Shown here one piece after another: positions 1 to 6,261 of a stretch of 6,289 bases of DNA. The translations under genes and the position numbers were made by a program. The DNA is from Porphyrobacter sp. UBA7686 (GTDB taxonomy: Bacteria; Pseudomonadota; Alphaproteobacteria; Sphingomonadales; Sphingomonadaceae): the NCBI GenBank assembly GCA_002482865.1, contig DLGU01000163.1, positions 22,187-28,475 of the forward strand, in the 5' to 3' direction. The notes beneath the pieces were generated by a model. That model saw only the letters and a program-made list of their open reading frames with translations. It did not search any database and was not told where the DNA came from. The first letter of the stretch is position 1; each line of letters opens with the position of its first letter.

Positions 1-239
1 TCGAGCCGCCCGAAGGCCGTCACCGCGCGGGCCACGATCTGCGGCCACAGCGCGCGGTCGGAGACGTCCTGCACGGCGAACTCTGCGCCAACCTCGGCAC
101 ACAGCGCTTCGCCAGCGGCGGCATCAAGATCAGTGCCGAGCACCTCGGCCCCGTCGGCCCGCAACCGCCGTACAGTCGCCGCGCCAATGCCGCTCGCGCA
201 GCCGGTGACGATGGCGACCTTACCCGACAGGTCAGGCAT
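1..239 (-). CDS. SDR-family NAD(P)-dependent oxidoreductase, N-terminal part (cut by window edge)
   Basis: This is the N-terminal 79 residues of a classical short-chain dehydrogenase/reductase; the rest, including the catalytic Ser-Tyr-Lys region, lies beyond the left edge. After a Gly-Lys-Val-Ala-Ile-Val strand comes the cofactor loop TGCASGIG (residues 12-19), which fits the classical TGxxxGxG motif. The second beta strand ends VLGTD, with Asp37 where it would bind the adenosine ribose hydroxyls, so NAD(H) is more likely than NADP(H). Asp58-Val59 matches the DV pair that contacts the adenine ring, and AFGRL at 75-79 precedes the usual DxLVNNAG strand. The ATG at 239-237 overlaps the TAA of the upstream GST gene by one base (TAATG), so the two are probably translationally coupled. 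Family assignment is firm. The substrate cannot be told from this half, and a typical full length would be about 250 residues. Confidence 0.9.
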   Translation of the reverse strand, partial: MPDLSGKVAIVTGCASGIGAATVRRLRADGAEVLGTDLDAAAGEALCAEVGAEFAVQDVSDRALWPQIVARAVTAFGRL

Positions 240-886
240 TACTCGGCCATCGTCCAGATCACGGCGCAGGGGCGCTGGTTGTGGGTTTCAACGAAGCGCG
301 CGAGATTGTCCGTTCCCTCGGGCAGTTTCCAGCCCACGGTGAAGCCGAAATTGGCAAAGGCGAACATGATGAGGTCGGCAAAGGTGAAGCGGCCCAGCGC
401 GATGTGGTTGCTTGTGCCAAGATAGGCATCGAACATCCGCCACTTCTCGTCCGCCAGCGCAAACAGCTCCGCGCCCGCCTCGGGCGAGACGACCGTCATG
501 CGCGGTTCGAACATCGGGCGGCCGGTGGTGGCGCGGAAACCCATCGTCATCGGCACGACGACCTCCTGATCGAACAGCCGCACCCATTTGCGCACCTCGG
601 CTCGCTCCAAGGGGGTTTCGCCAAACAGGTTGGGGGTAGGGTGCAGTTCCTCGACATATTCGCAGATCGGCCAGCTTTCGGTGAGGCAGGTGCCGTCATC
701 CAGCTCTAGCGTTGGCGTGGTGCCTTGCGGGTTCTTGCCCATGTAGCCGGCATCCTGCCGGTTCTGGCCGGTGATGATGTCGTAATGGACGCGGGTGAAA
801 TCACGCCCTTCCTCCAGACCCTTTTCGATCATGAACATCCGCACAAGGCGCGGGTTGGGGCCGAGACTGGAATGGAGCGTGGTCAT
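239..886 (-). CDS. Glutathione S-transferase family protein
   Basis: A 215-residue cytosolic GST-fold protein, a normal length for the family. The N-terminal thioredoxin-like domain (about 1-82) starts TTLHSSLGPNPRLVR and carries NPQGTTPTL (52-60), with the cis-proline at Pro58 that contacts the glutathione backbone. TES at 69-71 holds the Glu-Ser pair that binds the gamma-glutamyl group. The helical C-terminal domain (about 90-210) has FTFADL at 167-172, the N-capping box of the core helix. Ser6 or Ser7 could be the thiol-activating residue, but this is unsure; no Cys sits there. The reading frame stays open to an ATG at 967, but I chose the ATG at 886: GGGAGAG lies seven bases upstream, and homologues begin directly with this beta strand. 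It is first in a leftward operon with the SDR and faces the YdbS-like gene across 109 bases. The role could be conjugation, isomerisation or reductive cleavage; the substrate is unknown. Confidence 0.9.
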   Translation of the reverse strand: MTTLHSSLGPNPRLVRMFMIEKGLEEGRDFTRVHYDIITGQNRQDAGYMGKNPQGTTPTLELDDGTCLTESWPICEYVEELHPTPNLFGETPLERAEVRKWVRLFDQEVVVPMTMGFRATTGRPMFEPRMTVVSPEAGAELFALADEKWRMFDAYLGTSNHIALGRFTFADLIMFAFANFGFTVGWKLPEGTDNLARFVETHNQRPCAVIWTMAE

Positions 887-995
887 GGATGTTCTCTCCC
901 GGAGTGATTTTCGAAAGGTTCTAGGGGCGCAAAGCCCGCCCGTCGCCCTCATAAATGCGCTAGGCAAGCGCGCTGTATTGCGCCACTAAGGCACC
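887..995. promoter_or_regulatory. Divergent intergenic region between GST and ydbS-like genes
   Basis: These 109 bases separate two divergent genes, so they should hold promoters for both. Small stems are visible: GGGC 925-928 with GCCC 934-937, and GCGC 957-960 with GCGC 968-971. I could not find a convincing pair of -35 and -10 boxes on either strand. The GST ribosome-binding site (GGGAGAG on the minus strand) lies just upstream of 886. A weak AAGG at 988-991 precedes the ydbS-like ATG at 996. Confidence 0.45.
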
Positions 996-1514
996 ATGGA
1001 TCACACGCCCGCCATCACGCCTGCCGGTCACCCGCTCGACGACGAAGGGGAGCTGACCAAACTGCACCCCGGTTACGCCCATGCGCTGCGGCTGCGCACC
1101 ACGCTGACCGCGATCCCATTCCTGATTGGCGCGCTGGTGGCTGAAGCGGCGATTGCCGAACAGGCACTGCTGCCGCAGGGCGTGATTGCCGGAACGGTGC
1201 TGGTCATCGCGCTTGCTCTCATCATTCGCGTGCCGGCGACCCGCTACAACGCGCGCGGCTACCAGATCAGTGCTGACCGGCTCAGGGTGGTGCGCGGATT
1301 GCTGTTCCGGTCGGACACGGTGGTGCCGTTCGGGCGGGTGCAGCATATCGATGTGCATCAAGGCCCGCTCGACCGGTTCTTTGGCATCGCCACCCTGACG
1401 CTCCACACCGCGGGCAATCACAATGCCAGCGTGTCGCTCCCGGGCCTTGGCGAGCCGCTGGCGCGAGAGATGCGAGAGGAGATCCGCGCCCATATCCGCC
1501 GCGAGACGGTATGA
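996..1514 (+). CDS. YdbS-like membrane protein with one bacterial PH (bPH2/DUF304) domain
   Basis: A 172-residue inner-membrane protein. Two hydrophobic helices (about 34-54 and 62-80) form a hairpin, followed by a cytoplasmic bacterial PH domain of the bPH2 type (Pfam PF03703, formerly DUF304) at about 86-165. The family signature is plain: RVVRGLLFRSDTVVPFGRVQ, then HIDVHQGPLDRFFGIATLTL and HTAG at about 98-142. In Bacillus subtilis the homologous YdbS and YdbT act together and have been linked to resistance to a circular bacteriocin; the molecular role is unsettled. The stop overlaps the next start as ATGA (1511-1514), as in other ydbS-ydbT pairs, which points to co-translation and probably a complex. 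The start at 996 has only a weak AAGG upstream, but the N-terminus looks complete. Confidence 0.88.
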   Translation: MDHTPAITPAGHPLDDEGELTKLHPGYAHALRLRTTLTAIPFLIGALVAEAAIAEQALLPQGVIAGTVLVIALALIIRVPATRYNARGYQISADRLRVVRGLLFRSDTVVPFGRVQHIDVHQGPLDRFFGIATLTLHTAGNHNASVSLPGLGEPLAREMREEIRAHIRRETV

Positions 1515-3070
1515 GCGAGCCGCAACGCACTGCGCCGGTCAGCGTCATCCTCGGCGCAATCGGCAGCCTTCGCAGCGCGATCTTCCCGGCCATCGCCATT
1601 GCCTTTTCAGGGATCGGCGGTGACGGCCGGTTCCTGCTCGCACTCGGTGTTGGCCTGGCTTCGGTCGTGATCGGCACCGCCTTCAGTTACGCCCACTGGC
1701 GGCGGTTGACCTACACCATTGGTGAAACCGACATCCGGGTCGAAAGCGGCCTGTTCAGTCGTTCGGCGCGATCCGTGCCCTATGAGCGCATTCAGGACGT
1801 CAGCCTCGAAGCCAAGCCGCTGCCGCGCCTGTTCGGGCTGGTGGCGGTGAAGTTCGAGACCGGGGCAGGCGGGGCCGATGACCTGGCGCTGCAATACCTC
1901 ACCGATGCCCAAGGCGAGGATTTGCGCCAGCTGGTGCGTGAACGCCGTGATGACGAGGCAGCGGTCAGCGTCGCCGATCCGGACGCGCCGGTCCGCAGCG
2001 AGCCTGAGGCTGGCGAGGTGCTCTATGCCCTCACGCCCGGGCGCCTGTTGACCTTTGGCCTGTTCGAATTCTCGCTCGCGGTGTTCGCGGTGCTGGGCGG
2101 CGCGCTGCAATATGTCGACAACGTCTCCGATATCGACGTGTGGAATGTCGATCTGTGGCGCAGCTGGCTGAGCGAGCAGGGCAGCACGGTGGCAAGCCTT
2201 GGCCTGTTTGTGCAGGCCGCGGCGGCGATTGCCGGGTTGCTGGGACTGGTCGTGATCGGCATGGCGACCGGCGTGGTGCGCACCGTGTTGCGCGATTGGG
2301 GCTTTACCCTGACCCGCTCGGCGCGCGGGTTCCGGCGTCAACGCGGGCTGCTGACCCGCACCGATGTGGTGATGCCTGCGCACCGGGTGCAGGGGCTGGT
2401 GATCGGCACCGGCCTCGTACGTTACCGCTTCGGCTGGCACGGTTTGAGCTTCGTCAGTCTCGCGCAGGACGCGGAAGGCGAGAGCCACATCGTCGCACCC
2501 TTCGCCAAGATGGAGGAGATCGCGCCCATCGTCAGCGCAGCGGGCTTCCGCCTGCCGGACGAGACGACGCAGTGGCACCGCGCCAGCACGCGGCAGCGCA
2601 CCGACACTGTGGTCTTCGGCTCGGCGGTGTTCGTGCTGGCGGCGATCCCGGTCGCGATTTTCGCGCCCTTCGGTCTGTTTCTTCTGCCGCTCGGGGCCGC
2701 AGTGCTGGCGGCGGGCGCGAACCTTTATGCCTGGGAGTTCCGCCGCCACGCGATTGACGCGTCACAGGTCTATGCCAGCCACGGGTTTTTCTCGCCGACC
2801 CGCCAGATCGCGACCCGGCTGAAGCTCCATTCGGTTGAGATCGCGCAGGGGCCGCTTGCCCGTCTGCGCGGCTATGCCACGGTGCATCTCGGGCTGGCCG
2901 GAGGGACTTTCGCGATGCAGGGCGTGCCGCTGGCCGAAGCGCGGGCCTTGCGGGCGAGCGTGCTGGAAACCATTGCTGCGACCGATTTTTCGCGGCTGGA
3001 TCAGGCCCCTCAGAGTCAGGCCTTGAGCGAGCCCCACTCGGCGTTTTCCGAGAACTTCTTGGCGACGTAG
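1511..3070 (+). CDS. YdbT-like membrane protein with three bPH2 (DUF304) repeats
   Basis: A 519-residue polytopic membrane protein, about the usual YdbT length. Three bPH2 repeats alternate with hydrophobic hairpins. Membrane segments lie at about 14-34 and 41-61, then repeat 1 at about 66-146 (VESGLFSRSARSVPYERIQD, then PLPRLFGLVAVKFETG). Segments at about 178-200 and 228-257 precede repeat 2 at about 264-345 (RGLLTRTDVVMPAHRVQ, weaker middle). Segments at about 367-405 precede repeat 3 at about 411-490 (SHGFFSPTRQIATRLKLHSV, then GPLARLRGYATVHL). Each repeat keeps the pattern of Gly-Leu/Phe-Phe, arginine-rich strand, R.Q or its equivalent, and P-L-x-R-L-x-G. No catalytic motif is present, so it is more likely a membrane scaffold than an enzyme. 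The start lacks a good ribosome-binding site and probably relies on coupling to the ydbS-like gene. The last 18 residues are read from DNA that also encodes the opposing acetyltransferase. Confidence 0.88.
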   Translation: MSEPQRTAPVSVILGAIGSLRSAIFPAIAIAFSGIGGDGRFLLALGVGLASVVIGTAFSYAHWRRLTYTIGETDIRVESGLFSRSARSVPYERIQDVSLEAKPLPRLFGLVAVKFETGAGGADDLALQYLTDAQGEDLRQLVRERRDDEAAVSVADPDAPVRSEPEAGEVLYALTPGRLLTFGLFEFSLAVFAVLGGALQYVDNVSDIDVWNVDLWRSWLSEQGSTVASLGLFVQAAAAIAGLLGLVVIGMATGVVRTVLRDWGFTLTRSARGFRRQRGLLTRTDVVMPAHRVQGLVIGTGLVRYRFGWHGLSFVSLAQDAEGESHIVAPFAKMEEIAPIVSAAGFRLPDETTQWHRASTRQRTDTVVFGSAVFVLAAIPVAIFAPFGLFLLPLGAAVLAAGANLYAWEFRRHAIDASQVYASHGFFSPTRQIATRLKLHSVEIAQGPLARLRGYATVHLGLAGGTFAMQGVPLAEARALRASVLETIAATDFSRLDQAPQSQALSEPHSAFSENFLAT

Positions 3071-3333
3071 GAGCAATCGGGGCGGATCAGGAAGCCCTGC
3101 CGCTGCGCATCCTCGACCAACCGGTCCACTAGCGCGCCCGCCACGCCGCGTCCGCCGATGGCGCGCGGGACGATGGTGTGGGCGGCGATGCGGATCTCCA
3201 CGCCGTCACGCTCCCCGCCCGGTTCCCATTCGAGATAGCCTTCTTCCGAAGCGCCTTCGACCACCGCGACATAGCGTCCGCCCTGACCCGCGACATGGTG
3301 GGTGATTGTCAGCTTTGTCGGTTCCTCGCTCAC
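3016..3333 (-). CDS. Small GNAT-fold N-acetyltransferase, YjdJ-like (PF14542 type)
   Basis: A 105-residue mini-GNAT protein resembling the YjdJ/Acetyltransf_CG group, which holds only the core of the GNAT fold. The beta strands EEGYLEWEPGG and EIRIAAHTIVP (about 31-56) lead to the acetyl-CoA pyrophosphate loop GGRGVAGAL (60-68) and a following helix (LVDRLVEDAQRQG). It ends with the conserved IRPDCSYVAKKF block (83-94) and a short tail; Cys87 is typical of the group. Substrates are unknown for most members. The start is GTG at 3333-3331: GGAG sits eight bases upstream, and no in-frame ATG fits better. The gene is transcribed convergently with the ydbT-like gene and their 3' ends overlap by 55 bases. 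It diverges from the threonine aldolase gene across 52 bases. Confidence 0.85.
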   Translation of the reverse strand: MSEEPTKLTITHHVAGQGGRYVAVVEGASEEGYLEWEPGGERDGVEIRIAAHTIVPRAIGGRGVAGALVDRLVEDAQRQGFLIRPDCSYVAKKFSENAEWGSLKA

Positions 3334-3385
3334 TCACGTTACTCCTGCTTGTAATGGCTGCGCTGGCGGTTAGAGGCGACAATCC
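3334..3385. promoter_or_regulatory. Short divergent gap between GNAT and threonine aldolase genes
   Basis: These 52 bases must carry the translation signals of both divergent genes and probably at least part of their promoters. The minus-strand GGAG (3345-3342) serves the GTG start at 3333. AGAGG at 3372-3376, nine bases upstream, serves the ATG at 3386. I see no well-formed -35/-10 pair, and promoters may extend into the coding sequences. Confidence 0.4.
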
Positions 3386-4420
3386 ATGACGCCAGCCCAA
3401 ACCTTCTCATTCAAACCCTTCCTGTCCGACAACGCCGCGCCCGTCCACCCCCGCCTGTGGGAGGCGATGCGCAAGGCCGATGAACCGGACAATCCATACG
3501 ACGGGGACGCGCTGTCCGCCGAGCTCGACGCGCGGTTCACCGCGCTGTTCGGGCGCGATTGTGCAGCCCTGTGGGTGGCGACGGGGACGGCGGCGAATTG
3601 CCTGGCGCTCGCCACGATGTGCGCGCCGCACGGCGGAGTGGTGTGTCACCGCGAGGCGCATATCGAGGTCGATGAAGGCGGCGCGCCCGGCTTCTTCCTT
3701 CACGGCGCGAAGCTGATGCACGCCGATGGCGAAGGCGCAAAGCTGACGCCTGAGGACATCGCGGCGGTGATCGACCCGATCCGCAATGATGTGCATCAGG
3801 TGCAGCCCCATGCGATCGCGATCACGCAAGCCAGCGAATATGGCCGCGCCTATTCTCCAGCAGAACTGGCGGCGCTGGGAGCTTTCGCCAAGGAGCGCCG
3901 GCTCGGCCTCCACATGGACGGGGCGCGCTTTGCCAATGCGGCGGCGTTTCTGGGCGGTTCGCCTGAGACAGCGGCGCGCGCGGCGAGCGGCCCGGTCGAT
4001 AGCCTTGCCTTCGGCTTCATCAAGAACGGCGGCATGGGCGCCGAGGCCGTGGTGCTGTTCGATCCCGAAGCCGCCATGCAGGTCCGCTATCGCCGCAAGC
4101 GCGCCGGGCACCTGCAATGCAAGGGGCGCTATCTCGCAGCACAGATCCTCGCGATGCTGGATGACGGGCTGTGGCTCGCCAATGCCGGCCACGCCAATGC
4201 GGCGGCGCAGGAGGTTGCGGCGGGCTGCGCCGACCGGCTGCTTCACCCGGTAGAAGCCAACGAGCTGTTCGTGCATCTGACCGAGGCCGAGCGCGCGGCG
4301 CTGCGGGCGCAGGACTTCGCCTTCTATGATTGGGGCGCAAACTCTGCGCGCTTCGTCACCGCGTGGAACACCCGGCCCGAGGACGCGCAGGCGCTAGGCA
4401 GGGCCATCGCCGCGCTATGA
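3386..4420 (+). CDS. Low-specificity L-threonine aldolase family, PLP-dependent (beta-eliminating lyase)
   Basis: A 344-residue fold-type I PLP enzyme of the threonine aldolase family, which cleaves L-threonine or L-allo-threonine to glycine and acetaldehyde. Family landmarks appear in order: SDNAAPVHP at 14-22; TGTAAN at 66-71, which binds the PLP phosphate; HIEVDEGGA at 92-100, with His92 where the family's ring-stacking histidine sits; HMDGAR at 176-181, with Asp178 pairing with the pyridine nitrogen and Arg181; FGFIKNGGMGAE at 209-220, with Lys213 as the Schiff-base lysine; and NSARFVTAW at 319-327, with Arg322 for the substrate carboxylate. The length is normal and all key residues are present. 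The lysine segment reads IKNGG where many proteobacterial relatives read TKNG. The stop overlaps the EamA transporter start as ATGA. Stereospecificity and the real substrate (threonine, phenylserine or another beta-hydroxy amino acid) cannot be read from sequence. Confidence 0.9.
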   Translation: MTPAQTFSFKPFLSDNAAPVHPRLWEAMRKADEPDNPYDGDALSAELDARFTALFGRDCAALWVATGTAANCLALATMCAPHGGVVCHREAHIEVDEGGAPGFFLHGAKLMHADGEGAKLTPEDIAAVIDPIRNDVHQVQPHAIAITQASEYGRAYSPAELAALGAFAKERRLGLHMDGARFANAAAFLGGSPETAARAASGPVDSLAFGFIKNGGMGAEAVVLFDPEAAMQVRYRRKRAGHLQCKGRYLAAQILAMLDDGLWLANAGHANAAAQEVAAGCADRLLHPVEANELFVHLTEAERAALRAQDFAFYDWGANSARFVTAWNTRPEDAQALGRAIAAL

Positions 4421-5328
4421 GCGAAGTGTCCGCGCCGTCGATGCTCAGCCCGAAGGTGCTGATCCCCTTCATGCTGACCGGCACGATCTGGGGTTCGACC
4501 TGGTTCGTCATCACCGGACAGATTTCCGATGTGCCCGCCGCATGGGGCGTGTTCTACCGCTTTATGCTGGCCACCCCGGCGCTGTTCGTGCTGGCGATGG
4601 TGATGGGCAATCGGCTGAAGCTGAACCGGCCCGAGCATCTCTTGGCGCTCGGCGTCGGCATTGCGCAGTTCAGCGGCAATTTCCTTTTCGTCTACCATGC
4701 GGAAAGCCACATCACCTCGGGCATTGTCGCGGTGATGTTTGCGCTTCTAATGGTGCCGAATGCAATCTTCGCCAAGGTGTTCATCGGCGAGAAGGTGCAG
4801 GGCGGCTTTATCGGCGGGAGCCTGGTGGCGATTGCAGGCGTTTCCATGCTGCTGGTGCACGAATGGAATGCGGCACCGCTTGGCGGCAACGTCGGGCTAG
4901 GCATCGTGCTGGCGATTGGCGGGATGCTGGCGGCCTCGATCGCCAATGTGGTGCAGGCCAACCCCACCGGGCGCGGCGTGCCGATGGTGAGCTTTCTCGC
5001 TTGGGCGATGGTCTATGGCACGGCCTTCGATCTGGTCTACGCGCTCGTCACGGTCGGCCCGCCGCAGGTGCCGAGCGCGTGGCAGTTCTGGGCGGGGACG
5101 GCCTATCTGGCGATCATCGGCTCGGTGGTGACATTCCCGCTGCACTACAACCTCGTGCGCGAGATCGGCGCGGGGCGCACGGCCTATAACGGGATCGTGA
5201 CGGTCTGCGTGGCGATGCTGCTGTCGACCCTGTTCGAGGGCTTCAAGTGGGATGCGCTGTCGGCGGGTGGCATGGCGCTGGCGCTGGTCGGCATGGGGCT
5301 GGCGCTGCGCTCAAAGCAGAAGAAGTAA
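4417..5328 (+). CDS. EamA/DMT-superfamily transporter (putative metabolite exporter)
   Basis: A 303-residue integral membrane protein of the drug/metabolite transporter superfamily with two tandem EamA repeats, about five helices each. The first repeat opens LIPFMLTGTIWGSTWFVITG, the typical helix 1 with its W-G-S/T-x-(W/F) motif, followed by the WGVFYRFMLATPALFVLA helix. It ends in a hairpin near residues 96-146 containing GEKVQGGFIGGSLVAIAGV, the usual end of an EamA repeat. The second repeat starts around GLGIVLAIGGMLAASIANVV and ends with LFEGFKWDALSAGGMALALV and a basic SKQKK tail. The frame is open further upstream to 4330, but the ATG at 4417 is chosen because it makes a four-base ATGA overlap with the threonine aldolase gene and the protein then begins normally. 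Coupling to that enzyme suggests export of an amino acid or its breakdown product, as RhtA-type DMT proteins do; this is inference. Confidence 0.88.
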   Translation: MSEVSAPSMLSPKVLIPFMLTGTIWGSTWFVITGQISDVPAAWGVFYRFMLATPALFVLAMVMGNRLKLNRPEHLLALGVGIAQFSGNFLFVYHAESHITSGIVAVMFALLMVPNAIFAKVFIGEKVQGGFIGGSLVAIAGVSMLLVHEWNAAPLGGNVGLGIVLAIGGMLAASIANVVQANPTGRGVPMVSFLAWAMVYGTAFDLVYALVTVGPPQVPSAWQFWAGTAYLAIIGSVVTFPLHYNLVREIGAGRTAYNGIVTVCVAMLLSTLFEGFKWDALSAGGMALALVGMGLALRSKQKK

Positions 5329-5333
5329 GCGGG

Positions 5334-5463
5334 TTCACACAAAGCCACAAAGGCACAAAGAGTGCAGTGGCCCGCCGCAGGCGCTTCGCTTGGCGACTTT
5401 GATTGTGGAGGATGCCCTTCGGGCCGGGCAGGACATCTTTGTGTCTTTGTGGCTTTGTGTGAA
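5334..5463. repeat. Palindromic (REP/MITE-like) element with 28-base inverted arms
   Basis: The left arm at 5334-5361 begins TTCACACAAAGCCACAAAG. The reverse complement of 5436-5463 matches it at 27 of 28 bases; the only mismatch is the base after this 19-base block (G on the left, A in the right arm's complement). The spacer is 74 bases and has more pairing: GGCCCG 5369-5374 with CGGGCC 5420-5425, and a small GCCC-TTC-GGGC hairpin at 5414-5424. The element fills the gap between two convergent genes, starting five bases after the EamA stop and ending three bases before the YeeZ-like stop. The spacer is long and no T-tract follows, so a classical intrinsic terminator is unlikely, though the structure could protect or end both transcripts. 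No transposase or clear target-site duplication is seen. CAAAG-rich palindromes of this kind recur in many bacterial genomes as far as I recall. Confidence 0.85.
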
Positions 5464-5466
5464 CAG

Positions 5467-6261
5467 CTACAACAGTCCCGCAAGCCCCTCGACATAGGTA
5501 GGAAACCGCGGCGCCCACCCCAGCACCCGCTTGGCCTTGCCATTGGCGACCCGGCGGTTCTCCATATAGAATCCGCGCGCCATTTCGGAGAGGTTGGCGT
5601 CCTCCAGCGTCTCCAGCGGCGGGAGTGGCAGGCATAGCAGGCGGCAGGCGTGTTCGGTGACGTCGTTGCCGCTGCACGGCAGATCATCGCCGAGATTGTA
5701 GGCCCCTGCGGGCGAACCCTGCGTCAGGGCGGCAACCACGCCGCTGACGATGTCGTCAACATGGACACGGCTGAACACCTGTCCCGGCAGATCGATCCGC
5801 CGCGCCTTACCCTCTCGCACCCGGTCGAGCGCGCTGCGGCCCGGCCCATAAATCCCCGGCAGGCGGAACACCCGTGCGCCCATGGTGAGCCATGCGAGAT
5901 CAGCCTCGGCACGGGCATTGCGGCGGCCTTCTCCCGATTGCGCAATGGTGGGCGTCGCCTCGTCGACCCACGCGCCTGCGCGGTCGCCATAGACGCCGGT
6001 GGAGGAGAGATAGAACAGTTCCCGCCCCTTCAGCGCATCGCCATAGGCATCCAGCACCGGATCGCCGCCGCTGGCCCGATCGGGCGGGACAGAGGAGAGG
6101 ACGTGCGTCGCCTCTTCCAGCGCCGCCAGCACGGCCGCCCGGTCGCCAAAAGCAATATCGCCCGCGCTGCCAGTGGCCGTCACGTGCCAGCCACGCGTCC
6201 GCATCGCTTCAGCAATGCGTGCCGCGGTGTAGCCAAGGCCAAAGATCAATAGATGAGTCAT
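5467..6261 (-). CDS. YeeZ-like atypical SDR / NAD-dependent epimerase-dehydratase family protein
   Basis: A 264-residue extended-type SDR resembling the YeeZ (SDR_a5) group. The N-terminus IFGLGYTAARIAEAM is the Rossmann strand, with the glycine loop shortened to GLGYTA (8-13). Then come YLSSTGVYGD (84-93), with Tyr91 near the usual catalytic tyrosine but without the YxxxK lysine; RLPGIYGPGRS (133-143); RVHVDDIV (165-172); and YNLGDD (188-193). The C-terminus has ENRRVANGKAKRVLGWAPRFP, the typical end in which the protein packs over the substrate site. Loss of the YxxxK lysine is common in YeeZ-type atypical SDRs, so dehydrogenase activity is uncertain. An in-frame TAA at 6270-6268 excludes a longer protein. 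AGAGGA lies immediately before the ATG, closer than usual. The stop is three bases from the palindromic repeat. Confidence 0.87.
   Translation of the reverse strand: MTHLLIFGLGYTAARIAEAMRTRGWHVTATGSAGDIAFGDRAAVLAALEEATHVLSSVPPDRASGGDPVLDAYGDALKGRELFYLSSTGVYGDRAGAWVDEATPTIAQSGEGRRNARAEADLAWLTMGARVFRLPGIYGPGRSALDRVREGKARRIDLPGQVFSRVHVDDIVSGVVAALTQGSPAGAYNLGDDLPCSGNDVTEHACRLLCLPLPPLETLEDANLSEMARGFYMENRRVANGKAKRVLGWAPRFPTYVEGLAGLL

Noticed and set aside
887..967. 27-residue N-terminal extension of the GST to an ATG at 967
   Set aside because: The extension is Arg/Ala-rich and outside the GST fold, and a good ribosome-binding site lies right before the ATG at 886.
1607..2749. 380-codon open frame on the minus strand inside ydbT
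   Set aside because: It is antisense to a protein with clear bPH2 repeats and membrane helices. Its translation is His/Arg/Gln-rich with no fold signature, as expected from the complement of GC-rich coding DNA.
2140..2757. 205-codon plus-strand frame inside ydbT
   Set aside because: It is a frame-shifted shadow rich in Arg, Ala and Gly, lying wholly within the real gene.
3407..4276. 289-codon open frame on the minus strand inside the threonine aldolase gene
   Set aside because: The sense strand holds all aldolase motifs. The antisense product is Arg/His-rich and has no recognisable domain.
5334..5463. Rho-independent terminator or CRISPR unit
   Set aside because: The spacer is 74 bases and no T-run follows either arm, so a classical terminator is unlikely. 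There is only one inverted pair, not an array of direct repeats with spacers.
5184..5687. Frames crossing the palindrome that encode TKTQRHK- or FVALCE-like peptides
   Set aside because: These arise from translating the CAAAG-rich arms. They span the ends of two real genes and have no start signals.
5650..6252. 200-codon plus-strand frame opposite the YeeZ-like gene
   Set aside because: The minus strand carries a continuous SDR with ordered motifs, so this is a shadow.
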